Part shown: positions 1 through 8,939 of the stretch, piece by piece
Layout: the number at the start of each line of letters is the position of its first letter
Numbering within the stretch: position 1 is the first letter of the stretch
Source: Christensenella tenuis
Lineage (GTDB): Bacteria > Bacillota > Clostridia > Christensenellales > Christensenellaceae
Direction: 5' to 3'
Assembly (NCBI RefSeq): GCF_014287795.1
Contig: NZ_JACOON010000003.1
Coordinates: 303,130 to 367,129, forward strand
Length of the DNA: 64,000 bases
Made by a program: the position numbers and the translations under genes
The notes under the pieces: generated by a model
Told to the model about the DNA's origin: nothing
What the model saw: the letters and a program-made list of their open reading frames with translations, nothing else
Databases searched by the model: none

Positions 1-698
1 TCTATCTCGCGTATCATATCACTCACCTGATTTGGGTTATCTGCGTTATTGGAGAAAAATATCCCTGCCGGTGAAGATGACAAGTCTGCCAATGCCATAA
101 TCACGATCACAACGATCAGAATCACGACCGCAATGACGGCAGCAGGCGCCAGCGCTATTTTAGAAACAGCCGCCGCGCTTTTTCCCACCGCTTGTATCCC
201 TTTCCGTGCCACCGACACCGCGCCTTTTCCCGCTTTATTTTTCGCCGTCCTTACTGCTGTTCGTTTCATTTTCTGTTGGGCTGCTTTATGCGACTGTATC
301 CGGCGCGCCTTATCAGCCGCTCCTTTTGGCGTTCTCAAGTCGTTCTCCATATCATAGCCTACTGCTGTTCTATTGATCGACCGATTGCTTTCCCGTATCT
401 TTCCGCACAGAAAGTTCTGTATCCCCCTGCCCGCCTGATCCAGCGCGTTTTCAGTATCCTCAGCCAATTCCTTTTGTACTGCCTGCTCCGGCTGTGAATC
501 GTAGTGCTTGCGCGCCATCTTACGTGTTATAATAGAAAGAGCGGCCTGTGTATTTTGCAGGCCGCCCTTTCCCGTCCGCTTGGGGCGCAGTATTTCAAGC
601 TCTTCCTCCCGGTTTCTCACATTCGGAGAGAGATTGGAATATCGTTTTCCGTTTTCGATCCCCTTTATAATATTCCTTGCCTGTTCGCTCTTATCCAA
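1..698 (-). CDS. N-terminal part of a T4SS-associated membrane-anchored cell-wall hydrolase (partial)
   Basis: The frame is open from a TTG codon at 698 to the left edge, giving about 232 residues with no stop. GGAGG lies 9 bases before the TTG, and the first codons overlap the virB4 stop, so the two are translationally coupled. Residues 1-180 are basic, hydrophilic and Ala/Lys-rich. One membrane segment follows (about 184-204), then a short extracytoplasmic start with SSPAGIFFS. In Tn1549-type ICEs the gene after virB4 encodes a protein of this layout with an external lysozyme-like and/or NlpC/P60 domain that opens peptidoglycan for the mating channel. That catalytic part would lie outside the window, so the function is inferred from position, the membrane anchor and the GIFFS-type motif. 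Confidence 0.7.
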   Translation of the reverse strand, partial: MDKSEQARNIIKGIENGKRYSNLSPNVRNREEELEILRPKRTGKGGLQNTQAALSIITRKMARKHYDSQPEQAVQKELAEDTENALDQAGRGIQNFLCGKIRESNRSINRTAVGYDMENDLRTPKGAADKARRIQSHKAAQQKMKRTAVRTAKNKAGKGAVSVARKGIQAVGKSAAAVSKIALAPAAVIAVVILIVVIVIMALADLSSSPAGIFFSNNADNPNQVSDMIREI

Positions 699-3021
699 AA
701 TCGCCGACCTCCTCGATCTTCGTTGTCATGACGCGATACAGCTTCGTTTCCGTATCGATCCGGCCGTCAAATGGGATCAAGGCGGAGCCGCAGCGCATCA
801 ATCCGCACCCCGCCGGCGCGTTCGTGATATACCCCATTTGCGTACTGGAGATGTCGAGCAGTTCTCCCAGCTCTTTGCGGTCTGCGTCCGATTGATTATA
901 CAGCATCAGAAATTCCGAATTGGAGAGCATGTCCCGTCCATATTCCGACCGCAGCAGCGATGAAACATTCTGACTTACTGAACAGATCAGGCAGCCGTAT
1001 TTGCGCATCCTGCGGTAAAACGCGTCAAAAAATTTAGCAGTATATTCCTGACGGTACATCCACCAAAATTCATCGATATATACCCAAGTGCGTTTTCCGA
1101 GCGAGCGGTTGAGCGCTACCCGGTTTTGGATCGCGTCCAGAACGATCGTCATGGCAAGTGGTTTCAGCTTTTCGCCCAGATCGCGGATATCATAACAAAG
1201 AAGCCGCGACGCTGTATCCACATTGGTGGGCTGCGCGAACATATTAAGGGAACCCAGCACATAAAGCTCGAGACATGCGGCAAGATCCCGCGCTTCATCT
1301 TCCGGTTGTTTCTTGATCAGCTCATATAAGTCTTTTAAGGTTGCCTGTCGTTTCCTGCGCCCGTTGAGCACATTTGTCAGGAGGCGGTGCGAGCACCGGT
1401 CTATGATCGTCTGCTGCTTTGGGCTCACATTGCCTTTCCCAACCGCCATTTCAACAAGTGTCAAAATAAACTCACACTTTATTGCAACCGGATCGTCACC
1501 TTTCTCTACATACTGCATCATGTCCAGTGCATTGATATGCATTTTGGAACCTGCCGAAAGGTGAACGAACTCGCCTTTAAACAGATCGACTATGGGGAAG
1601 GCCTCCCTCTCGGGATCGAGAATGATGATATCATCTTCAGTGCCGAGGATCACATTTTCCATTTCCATTTTATATCCCATCGACTTGCCGCTTCCGGTCA
1701 ATCCAAGATAGACCGAATGCGGAGATTGGTTTTTGCGCCTGTCCGCGATGATAAGGTGCTTGGTCATTCGGTTCTGTCCGTAGCATATCCCGCCTTTGTC
1801 CCATATCTCCTGTGACACGAACGGCATAAGCGTCGAGACGTTTTCCGTTGTCAGCGTCCGCAGGGAATCCATGTACCATAATCCATAAGGCAGAACAGTA
1901 TTGAGCCCCTGTTCCTGCCGGTACATAGCCGTCTGGAACCGGCACATTTTCTGTTGGCCGATAGAGATCAGCGTTTCCGTATCGTTATCCAGTTCTTTCA
2001 GGGAATCCGCCATGTGGAATAAAGTGACCTGTGCCCAGACGATGCGTTGGTCATATTCCTTGATGAGCTTTATAATATCCGTAAGTCCGTTGCGTTTTTC
2101 GTCCAGCCGCAGCGGGACAGTCGCGTTATAGTTCCCCTGTTCATTTGCTTTTTTAGTACTGTTGGCGATCTCTGTTTCTATGGAAAGCAGCTTGCGCTGT
2201 ACTTTTTGTAAAGAGTCCTCTTTCGATTTAGAGATCATGTCGATAGACAGCATCATCTCTTTCGGTAAATTCATCAGTTCCATAATAAGCGTATCCTGCA
2301 GATCCGCAGGATATTCTCCCAAAAAAAGAACGCGTCCGTAACGTTCGCCTATCTTAAAATAATTGTCACGAAATTCCATACCGTCCGGCGCGATATAATC
2401 GCGTATAGTGTGGCCCCGTTTATGAAGCAACTCTTCCTCTAAACGAAACTGTTCTTCCTCCCCCGGGCGAAAAAAATCATGAAAGAATTTGAGCCGCTCA
2501 AGCGTCTCCAGCCGTTCGTATCTGCTGCCAATCTTTCCGAACGCGCTTCTAAGCGTGCTTTCCATACGTGTGAACCACGGTTGTGCATCTTCCGCTTTCC
2601 TGCGGTGCGTCGTGACTGTGACATACTTTTCCTGTGTGATATGATTCGTGCCTTCTGTCGCCCGGCGTCTGTTCATGGTATTGATCTCTTCCCTATATTC
2701 GTCAAATCCATCCTTCTTCATCGGCAGGTACAGTTCGCTTTCAAACGCCGCTTCCTTGACTTTCCGGTTCACCAGTGTGACTTTCAATAGTTCGTCAATA
2801 TCAAAAGCTTTGAGAAGCTCCTGATAACCAGCGAACAAAAATCTCTTTTCATCCGGCGCGGCTGCCTGATAGTTGATATCTGTAAAACTCCCCATCATAG
2901 AAAATTCCCCGTTATGCATGAAAATGCCGCCCGGAAAGACATCTTTGATCGGAATGCTTCTTTGTACAGACTTCGGTCTTTTATATACCGGTTTGCTTTG
3001 TTTCGGTTTCCACGGTTTCAT
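691..3021 (-). CDS. virB4: VirB4-like conjugation ATPase
   Basis: The 776-residue protein is the cytoplasmic ATPase that energises the type IV secretion channel of the ICE. Walker A is GLTGSGKS at residues 440-447. A Walker B-like stretch (WVYIDEFW, roughly residue 650) and the C-terminal RecA-like fold of the VirB4/TrsE family follow. The N-terminal 400 residues are the usual family-specific half without an ATP site. Length and order (PrgI, methylase, VirB4, wall hydrolase) match Tn1549/CTn-type elements. Its stop overlaps the TTG start of the next gene. I see no defect, so the motor looks intact. Confidence 0.93.
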   Translation of the reverse strand: MKPWKPKQSKPVYKRPKSVQRSIPIKDVFPGGIFMHNGEFSMMGSFTDINYQAAAPDEKRFLFAGYQELLKAFDIDELLKVTLVNRKVKEAAFESELYLPMKKDGFDEYREEINTMNRRRATEGTNHITQEKYVTVTTHRRKAEDAQPWFTRMESTLRSAFGKIGSRYERLETLERLKFFHDFFRPGEEEQFRLEEELLHKRGHTIRDYIAPDGMEFRDNYFKIGERYGRVLFLGEYPADLQDTLIMELMNLPKEMMLSIDMISKSKEDSLQKVQRKLLSIETEIANSTKKANEQGNYNATVPLRLDEKRNGLTDIIKLIKEYDQRIVWAQVTLFHMADSLKELDNDTETLISIGQQKMCRFQTAMYRQEQGLNTVLPYGLWYMDSLRTLTTENVSTLMPFVSQEIWDKGGICYGQNRMTKHLIIADRRKNQSPHSVYLGLTGSGKSMGYKMEMENVILGTEDDIIILDPEREAFPIVDLFKGEFVHLSAGSKMHINALDMMQYVEKGDDPVAIKCEFILTLVEMAVGKGNVSPKQQTIIDRCSHRLLTNVLNGRRKRQATLKDLYELIKKQPEDEARDLAACLELYVLGSLNMFAQPTNVDTASRLLCYDIRDLGEKLKPLAMTIVLDAIQNRVALNRSLGKRTWVYIDEFWWMYRQEYTAKFFDAFYRRMRKYGCLICSVSQNVSSLLRSEYGRDMLSNSEFLMLYNQSDADRKELGELLDISSTQMGYITNAPAGCGLMRCGSALIPFDGRIDTETKLYRVMTTKIEEVGDFG

Positions 3022-3022
3022 T

Positions 3023-3592
3023 TTAATTGTATGATCCTCCTATTCTTCCTGCTTCATTTCCCCAACAATCCCATCCTTCCGTCTCTGACCGTGCGAATAG
3101 TTCAATGGCGGGAATATCTTCTCCCATCAGTAATTTTATTTTTTCTCTGACGGCCAAAGGCTTCTCGCTATGCTTTCCTAATGGCGCAATGATAAGCTGA
3201 CTAATATTCGCCTGCTTCCTTTTGGGCTTCCCATGAGTGCCGAGCAGACAGCACTCCGAATTGCCACGTGTCCAATAGCCTAAACCGAGCACAAATTTAT
3301 CTGTCTGCTTCGGATATGTTTTGAGCCATTGAAACGCAAGTGTCTTATATTCAAATCCCCACGCACGTATCACCCGCAGACCTTCTAATAACATCGGATA
3401 AGTCACCCACAAAAAGAGAATACTATTTCCGGTAATAATGTCTTCTACGGGAAGATTACAAATATCACCCAAACTCATTGTTGGATAATGCTTCTCACAA
3501 GCTCCCCTGCATCCACGATTATCATATCGCCACGGTGGATCAGCATAAACGATCCCATATCTTTTATCTGTAGCAAAAATATCTGTAAAAAT
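3023..3592 (-). CDS. MT-A70-family adenine-N6 DNA methyltransferase
   Basis: The catalytic motif YADPPWRYDN lies near the N-terminus, and the overall fold-length (about 189 residues) fits the short MT-A70 methylases carried by phages and ICEs. These methylate adenine N6, probably protecting incoming element DNA from host restriction. The frame is open far upstream, but that part overlaps the end of the PrgI gene and looks like non-coding readthrough. The best Shine-Dalgarno (AGGAGG) sits 9 bases before an ATT codon at 3592, and no ATG, GTG or TTG occurs in frame between it and the DPPW motif. Either ATT is a rare start, or translation begins upstream. It sits between prgI and virB4 without its own obvious promoter. 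Confidence 0.82.
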   Translation of the reverse strand: MFTDIFATDKRYGIVYADPPWRYDNRGCRGACEKHYPTMSLGDICNLPVEDIITGNSILFLWVTYPMLLEGLRVIRAWGFEYKTLAFQWLKTYPKQTDKFVLGLGYWTRGNSECCLLGTHGKPKRKQANISQLIIAPLGKHSEKPLAVREKIKLLMGEDIPAIELFARSETEGWDCWGNEAGRIGGSYN

Positions 3593-3596
3593 AAGC

Positions 3597-3953
3597 CTAT
3601 TCCTCCTTTTTCCTTTTTGTGGAATATTCCTTTTCCGCAATAGCCTCGTATAAGGTATTTTCCGCAATATACCAGCGTTTTCGGTGAGACAGCAGTTCAC
3701 TTTCCAGCCATATCGCAAGGAAGCGCTCCAGTGACATTTTATGCGGCTTTGCAAATGCAAACAGGAAGCACGGGAGTCCACAGCCGATCGCTAAATAGCT
3801 CGCTTCCTGTATCGAAAATAGTCTGGCAGCCCAAAAATATGCCGCTGCGGTGAGAATGATCCCAACCGCGCTCAATATAAGCTGCCGGGCTGTCATACCC
3901 GCCAAGATATTCTCCTCGTATTCTCCAATATCCGTAATTACTGACGTCTGCAT
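3597..3953 (-). CDS. prgI: PrgI-family membrane protein of the T4SS
   Basis: The 118-residue protein starts MQTSVITDIGEYEENI. It has two hydrophobic segments (about 27-45 and 53-68) and a basic C-terminal tail, as in PrgI/TcpE-like inner-membrane subunits that pair with VirB4. I chose the ATG at 3953, two bases after the VirB6-like gene stops; the longer open frame upstream only overlaps that gene out of frame. Position directly between the VirB6-like and VirB4 genes is the standard arrangement in Tn1549-type elements and supports the call more than the sequence alone does. Confidence 0.85.
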   Translation of the reverse strand: MQTSVITDIGEYEENILAGMTARQLILSAVGIILTAAAYFWAARLFSIQEASYLAIGCGLPCFLFAFAKPHKMSLERFLAIWLESELLSHRKRWYIAENTLYEAIAEKEYSTKRKKEE

Positions 3954-3955
3954 TG

Positions 3956-4837
3956 TTACACCCCCAACATTTCGCGTATCATACGGTTTGCCGATGTTAC
4001 GATCGTCACCAGCATGATCGATTCGATCATCACCTGAAATATATAATTGATCATAGTATTCCAGTAAGTAAAATTGGGATTCGTATTTCCCGCCTCCCAT
4101 GACGGAAAGATAAACGCGCTGCTCGATACTAAAGCTGAAAAAATAACGATGGCAAGCGCGATCACACAGATCTCCATGCATACGGCTGCGTAGGCTTTCA
4201 AAAAATGTTTCCCGGTTTGGCTCGTTTCCGGACTCCCAAGAGAGGAAAGCGGGATCGGCGCCAATGCCGAATAGATATATACACGGAAAAACCGCAAATA
4301 TACTGACACTACAAGAATGATCCCGCAAAACCACATAATGAGATTCCCGATCAGTGCAAGCACGAACATCGGTATGCTCTGGAAGATCGCTCCAAGCCGT
4401 TCCCACCATGCCGCCTCCTGCATATTGTTTACTGCGTCGATCACTTCCTGCGGGACCTGCGCCGCCTGATAATCCATCGAATTTTCGAATATCTGTGCAT
4501 TGATCCCCAATGAGATATTGATCGCAAAATTTAGAATCTGGATACCATAATCGATCACCAGCTTCACGATCAGAAAACGGACGATCCACCCAATGACTTG
4601 CTGCAAGCTAAGGTCTTTAAAATTGCTCGTTGTCTTAAAAAATGTCATCAGGAAAAACAAAATAAGCAGCCCATATCCGATTCCCTGCATACCCCGGTTC
4701 ACTTGTACGACTACATCCCACACTGCGCCTCCCCCAAAAGCATCCGGCGCAGTATCGAGCAGGGTCCGCACATCGGAAAAGCAGTTATTCAGGAATTGCT
4801 GACCCGATTGGATCAGCCATAATACACCGCTTTCCAA
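3956..4837 (-). CDS. VirB6/TrbL-like polytopic T4SS membrane protein
   Basis: The 293-residue protein has five or six strongly hydrophobic segments, including about 52-68, 84-110, 156-185 and 215-240, which forms the inner-membrane pore complex in VirB6/TrbL families. An N-terminal amphipathic stretch with many aromatic residues precedes them. The start is a TTG at 4837 with a GGGGGTG Shine-Dalgarno about 7 bases upstream. The gene lies between the Maff2-like gene and prgI on the same strand. Sequence similarity in this family is weak, so the assignment rests on topology, size and gene order. Confidence 0.82.
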   Translation of the reverse strand: MESGVLWLIQSGQQFLNNCFSDVRTLLDTAPDAFGGGAVWDVVVQVNRGMQGIGYGLLILFFLMTFFKTTSNFKDLSLQQVIGWIVRFLIVKLVIDYGIQILNFAINISLGINAQIFENSMDYQAAQVPQEVIDAVNNMQEAAWWERLGAIFQSIPMFVLALIGNLIMWFCGIILVVSVYLRFFRVYIYSALAPIPLSSLGSPETSQTGKHFLKAYAAVCMEICVIALAIVIFSALVSSSAFIFPSWEAGNTNPNFTYWNTMINYIFQVMIESIMLVTIVTSANRMIREMLGV

Positions 4838-4877
4838 GTCTTACACCCCCTTTTCCATTCTGCTGGTTCAAATTGTG

Positions 4878-5201
4878 TCATACTGCTACTCCAATCGCAT
4901 CCAGTACAAAGCGGATACCTACCATGATCGCACCGCCCGCAAGAAACAGGATCGCGTTGGTGCGCTGCGAGGCGTCCTGGGACTTCAATGCAAGCGCAAG
5001 CTGCACCCCACCCCAAATAAGAGCGATCACGCCTACTACCGTTACAATGGAAAGAATGAATTCCACTAAATTGTTCATCGCCTCGAGCGGATCCATTCCT
5101 TGTTGGATATCTACGGCAAATGCCGTTGTCGTAAAAGAAAAGGCGGTCAATAGGATGACCGCCATAATGATGAATTTTTTGATTCGTTTCTTCTTATTCA
5201 T
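4878..5201 (-). CDS. Maff2-family small membrane protein, likely pilin-like subunit
   Basis: The 107-residue protein has a basic N-terminus (MNKKKRIKKF), a signal-type hydrophobic stretch ending near TTTAFA (about residue 28), then two further membrane segments around 47-70 and 84-105. This is the layout of VirB2/TrbC pilins and of the Maff2 proteins of Tn1549-type ICEs. It follows virD4 with an 8-base overlap and precedes the VirB6-like gene. The role as pilus or channel subunit is inferred from topology and order. Confidence 0.78.
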   Translation of the reverse strand: MNKKKRIKKFIIMAVILLTAFSFTTTAFAVDIQQGMDPLEAMNNLVEFILSIVTVVGVIALIWGGVQLALALKSQDASQRTNAILFLAGGAIMVGIRFVLDAIGVAV

Positions 5202-6933
5202 GTTCTCCTCCTGAAATTTGCTTTCGCGTTTCCTGCTGTTTTTCTCCCGCCCGTTTTTCCGCGTCCCTTTTAAAAATATATGGCGGTGCGCCTCCCTGCT
5301 GTGCGAGCCGGATATTCGGGTGCGTCATCAGGTCGTATTTTCGGTCAATGACAGGCTTTTCATTGGCGATAAATACAAGACAGTCTCTCCGGTCAAGTTC
5401 ACGTACTTCCCCCGGCGTCATCAGTTCTCTGCCTGTTATATTGATGTTTGTATTCAGGCTGTTCGCGGATTTTCCATAGGTATCATAACGGATGGTCGCT
5501 TTGGAAAGTTCTTCCGAGATATATTTGTGTGTGCTTTGCTCATTTGTTCCGAGATAGACCATCACGTCGCAGCACCCGGTTATATTTTCCCAAGTGTCCT
5601 TGAACAATCCCTTGAGCTGCGCGATATTCTGGATTATGATATTCAGGCTGAAATTCCGGCTGCGGCAAGTGGAAAGCACCTTTTGTCCGCCGTCGTTCGC
5701 CTGACCGGAAGAGATCGATATGTTTGCGTATTCGTCCAGAATGAACCTCACATGACGCGGCAGCCTTCCGTCCGGCCTGCTGTCAGCGATATACTCCAGT
5801 TCCTGAAACATTTGTGTATAAAGCATACTCGCAAGCCAGTCAAAAGACGGATCACAGTCCGATGTAATGCAGAATAGCGCGACTTTTTTATCTGCCAGAT
5901 CACTAAAATGCAGTTCATCTTCCGAGGTAAGATCGATCACTTCCTGTATCCCAAACACAGACAGCGCGACGCCTGTCATTACAAGTATGCTTTTGGCTGT
6001 TCTGCCCGCAGATAGCCGGTACATGTCGTATTGGCGGCAGGCTATATGATTTGGCTTTTCCCGTTTCAGTTCCTCAAACAGCATATCCAGCGGACTTTTA
6101 CCTTTTTCGTCCTGCGGATTGACCGCATACCGCAGCATTTCAGCCATCATTGCAAAATTCTGCTCGTACTCCGGCGCTTCATACCACAGATAAAACATAA
6201 GAGCCTGAAGCAGGGCTATCTCCGCTTTCTCCCAAAACGGATCGGAATTGTGAGCGTCCTTTGGCGTAGTGTTCCGTATAAAGTTTGTGATCAGGGATAT
6301 GACGTCGCTGTCTTTACGCAGATACCGGAACGGATTATACCGCATTGAATTTTTCATATCTATAAGGTTCAGAACGCGCACTTCATATCCCATTTTCTCC
6401 ATTGCATATCCGACACTTCGAAGTGTTTCTCCTTTGGGATCGCACGATACATAGCTTATATCTCCTCCACTGAGTAATCCCGGAAAACAAAAGCCCCTGC
6501 TTTTACCGCTTCCACTCCCGCCGATCACCAAAATATTCAGGTTATGCTGATGCCGGTACATATCCAGCCCTATCGCAAGATTTTGGGAAAGGATGATATT
6601 CTTCTCCTGCATATATTTTTTTTGCAGGAGCCTTATATTCGCAAAACCGGCATTGCCGTGCTCTTTTCCATGCATATACGTTCCTGCGCGAAACAGATAA
6701 TTGGAGAGCAATATGAGCCATATCACGATAGCTGCAATGATAAAAGCCGCCGTATGATCGGCGGCTCTGAAATATACCGGGTTGGCGATATTCGCTATAA
6801 GGTTCTGCCGGAAGCGTTCAATGGGTTGATCCAGTTCATAGCTCATAGCAAGTTTTCCTGCAAACCAGATCATTCCTCCCAGAAGCACGCTCCATAAGAT
6901 CACGGAGGACTTTAAACTCTTTTTGTCTATCAC
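5194..6933 (-). CDS. virD4: VirD4-type coupling protein (T4CP)
   Basis: The 579-residue protein links the relaxase-DNA complex to the secretion channel. Two N-terminal membrane segments (about 8-28 and 61-80) are followed by Walker A GGSGSGKS at residues 138-145. Conserved VirD4/TraG features follow, including a Walker B region with DEYANI and a C-terminal GxNE-type segment (LGTNEQSTH). The length is normal for Gram-positive VirD4/TcpA proteins of the Tn1549 class. The start overlaps the preceding PcfB-like gene by 4 bases, and the end overlaps the Maff2 gene, so these are coupled. Confidence 0.93.
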   Translation of the reverse strand: MIDKKSLKSSVILWSVLLGGMIWFAGKLAMSYELDQPIERFRQNLIANIANPVYFRAADHTAAFIIAAIVIWLILLSNYLFRAGTYMHGKEHGNAGFANIRLLQKKYMQEKNIILSQNLAIGLDMYRHQHNLNILVIGGSGSGKSRGFCFPGLLSGGDISYVSCDPKGETLRSVGYAMEKMGYEVRVLNLIDMKNSMRYNPFRYLRKDSDVISLITNFIRNTTPKDAHNSDPFWEKAEIALLQALMFYLWYEAPEYEQNFAMMAEMLRYAVNPQDEKGKSPLDMLFEELKREKPNHIACRQYDMYRLSAGRTAKSILVMTGVALSVFGIQEVIDLTSEDELHFSDLADKKVALFCITSDCDPSFDWLASMLYTQMFQELEYIADSRPDGRLPRHVRFILDEYANISISSGQANDGGQKVLSTCRSRNFSLNIIIQNIAQLKGLFKDTWENITGCCDVMVYLGTNEQSTHKYISEELSKATIRYDTYGKSANSLNTNINITGRELMTPGEVRELDRRDCLVFIANEKPVIDRKYDLMTHPNIRLAQQGGAPPYIFKRDAEKRAGEKQQETRKQISGGEHE

Positions 6934-8186
6934 AGCTGTATCGCCTCCATCTCATTTCGGGTGGGGAGCAGGTCCTTTAACTCGGTTTTCTTCCCTGATA
7001 TATCCTTTAGGATTTTTCCTTTCTCCCGGAACAACTGCTGTGCATCTTCTTTTGAATATTCTTCGAGATAGCTGAAATCTATCCGCCCGGCGTCGAGCCC
7101 ATATTTAACGGAAAGCGCATAGGTCACACTATCTGCCCGGAAGCGGTTTGTTTCCCTTACATATTTTGTGCCCTGCTCTTTAAAACAACGGCCATAGATT
7201 GCTTCGCGCTGCAGCGCTTGAAACTCCTGTTCGGGCGTAAGTCCGCGTTTTAAAAATATCTTCTTCTCTTCCGGTGAAAACAGCGCGTCGTTCTCCAAAT
7301 CGTCTTTCAATTCAGTAGGATACTTATGTTTAAACCGTTTATTTGCTTCGAAAAGTTCATCTTGTGTCAGTCGGTCAAAATATTTTCCGAATCCCACCGC
7401 TTTTCCGTTTGTATCCTGCACATCATACACCGTTGTTTCAATAAAATGCGTTTTTCCCGATTCCGTTTTAGCGGGACGTATAATTGTAATACCATGCGCG
7501 TCTTCCGCAACATTCCTGCCAATCTCATGCCACCTTGTTTTAGACATGACCATCGTTGCCTCCGGATACTGTTCATATATCTTTTCCTTGTTTCGCGCCG
7601 AGTAGTCGTATAGGACTGCCTGCATCTCCAGATAGGCCCTCCAGTTATCCGGCGTCAACGCTTCGCCGTCACTCCGATTGATTGCTCCGATCGTTTCCCG
7701 GATTTGCTCTGTATCCATGTGGCTGATCACGCAATCCACCGGCGCCGCTTCTGCTTCCTCGAGCAATTCTCTGTTATGTTCCAACTTTTCAAGAGTGCTT
7801 TTCCGTATTCCCTCGACTGCAAACTCAGAAAGCGGCTTATCTGCCTCAACCAAATTCATTCGTTTGACGATTTGATTGTATTTGGCAAGATCCCCACTCC
7901 TGAATATAACATCCGTCATATTTTGCTCCGGGTTTTCCGCTGTTGCATATAATATCCCATACTCCCTGACATGGCTGACAAATTCGTCCATCCGTTCCTT
8001 CGGTATACTGCCAACCATATAGGATTCGCCTGTGCGCAAAAGTTTTTTCAATGGTATTTCTCCCATATATACTTTATGCTTTTTGATTGCGGCGGCAAGA
8101 AATATTAAGATCTTTCCGCTGCCTTGTCCGATACGCAGCATAAATTCCATACCCTGAAAAATATACCGTCCTACTTCTCCTTCCAA
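6930..8186 (-). CDS. PcfB (DUF3801)-like relaxosome protein with ArdC-like C-terminal region
   Basis: The 418-residue protein begins with a DUF3801/PcfB-like domain (about residues 1-115), the relaxosome accessory that recruits relaxase to the coupling protein in Gram-positive conjugation. A second region (about 195-260) reads like the N-terminal ssDNA-binding domain of ArdC antirestriction proteins: a tryptophan/tyrosine-rich helix, then KTRWHEIGRNV and HGITIIRP. Most PcfB proteins are about 150 residues and end after the first domain, so this one is extended. The start is TTG 8186 with GAGGTGAT just upstream. It is translationally coupled to virD4, which fits a role at the coupling protein. 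Confidence 0.75.
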   Translation of the reverse strand: MEGEVGRYIFQGMEFMLRIGQGSGKILIFLAAAIKKHKVYMGEIPLKKLLRTGESYMVGSIPKERMDEFVSHVREYGILYATAENPEQNMTDVIFRSGDLAKYNQIVKRMNLVEADKPLSEFAVEGIRKSTLEKLEHNRELLEEAEAAPVDCVISHMDTEQIRETIGAINRSDGEALTPDNWRAYLEMQAVLYDYSARNKEKIYEQYPEATMVMSKTRWHEIGRNVAEDAHGITIIRPAKTESGKTHFIETTVYDVQDTNGKAVGFGKYFDRLTQDELFEANKRFKHKYPTELKDDLENDALFSPEEKKIFLKRGLTPEQEFQALQREAIYGRCFKEQGTKYVRETNRFRADSVTYALSVKYGLDAGRIDFSYLEEYSKEDAQQLFREKGKILKDISGKKTELKDLLPTRNEMEAIQL

Positions 8187-8209
8187 TTTTTATCACCTCA
8201 GATTCCGTC

Positions 8210-8929
8210 TTATAGTTCAACATCTCCCGCTTCCGCTCTGTATTCATAGGTCCCGGATTCTTCGGAATAACCGAGTCCATATTCGCTTAATTCTATTCCG
8301 CGTATATCTGCTGCCAATTCATACGCATCTTTTGAGTTGGCGGCAGGAATATTTTCATATATTACCTGACCGTTCATATAGATCTGTTCTCCCACATTAT
8401 ATCCGATATCCTCATCAGCCCATCTATATGCGATTGTTTGGTCATTAAAATGCTCGGATAGTTTTTCTATTATCTTCGGAACACTGCTCCAAGCCGTATT
8501 AAAACTTATTCTATCTGTACATTGTTCGATTGGGGTACAATCGTATGCATTCCATTTCGTTCCCCAATGATCGATGCACCACTCATACCAAGTCGGTGCT
8601 CCATATTTGCGAATATTTTCATAATATTTTCTCCCCCGCTCTAACATCTCTTTATATTCTTTTAAGGGCTTCCCACATTTTCGCGCTAATTCTTCGGTAG
8701 TACATATTTTTTTATGTTCTTGCAAAGATTGTATATATAGCTTTAAACACTCATCACCCTTTGAGCTTGATTCCACGTCTAATTCTTCCGGCATGGGGAT
8801 CAGCTTGTTAAAATCCACACTCCCAAGCTCTTTTCCATCGCAGCGTAAAAATTCAGCGATTTTCATTAATCTTGATTGAGATCGGTCATCTCGAAATATA
8901 TAAATCTGGTTCCTAATGTGATTTGGCAT
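8210..8929 (-). CDS. Api92-like/DUF1281-family protein
   Basis: The 239-residue protein has the hallmarks of the phage/plasmid Api92-like (DUF1281) family. It has an N-terminal ferredoxin-like half with FNKLIPMPEEL, a central WYEWCIDHWGTKWNAYDC block and a C-terminal FNTAWSSVPKIIEKLSE block with YADEDIG-like RWADEDIG. The family is common on mobile elements and its function is unknown. I chose ATG 8929, which has AAGGAG 6-9 bases upstream and falls just after the previous gene; the in-frame sequence before it overlaps that gene. Confidence 0.75.
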   Translation of the reverse strand: MPNHIRNQIYIFRDDRSQSRLMKIAEFLRCDGKELGSVDFNKLIPMPEELDVESSSKGDECLKLYIQSLQEHKKICTTEELARKCGKPLKEYKEMLERGRKYYENIRKYGAPTWYEWCIDHWGTKWNAYDCTPIEQCTDRISFNTAWSSVPKIIEKLSEHFNDQTIAYRWADEDIGYNVGEQIYMNGQVIYENIPAANSKDAYELAADIRGIELSEYGLGYSEESGTYEYRAEAGDVEL

Positions 8930-8939
8930 ATTTTTCTCC

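Noticed and set aside
5218..5877. Long open frame on the plus strand (219 codons) opposite virD4
   Set aside because: It lies fully antisense to an intact VirD4 gene, has no ribosome-binding site and reads as a basic, aromatic-rich shadow. The same reasoning removed many other plus-strand frames across the ICE.
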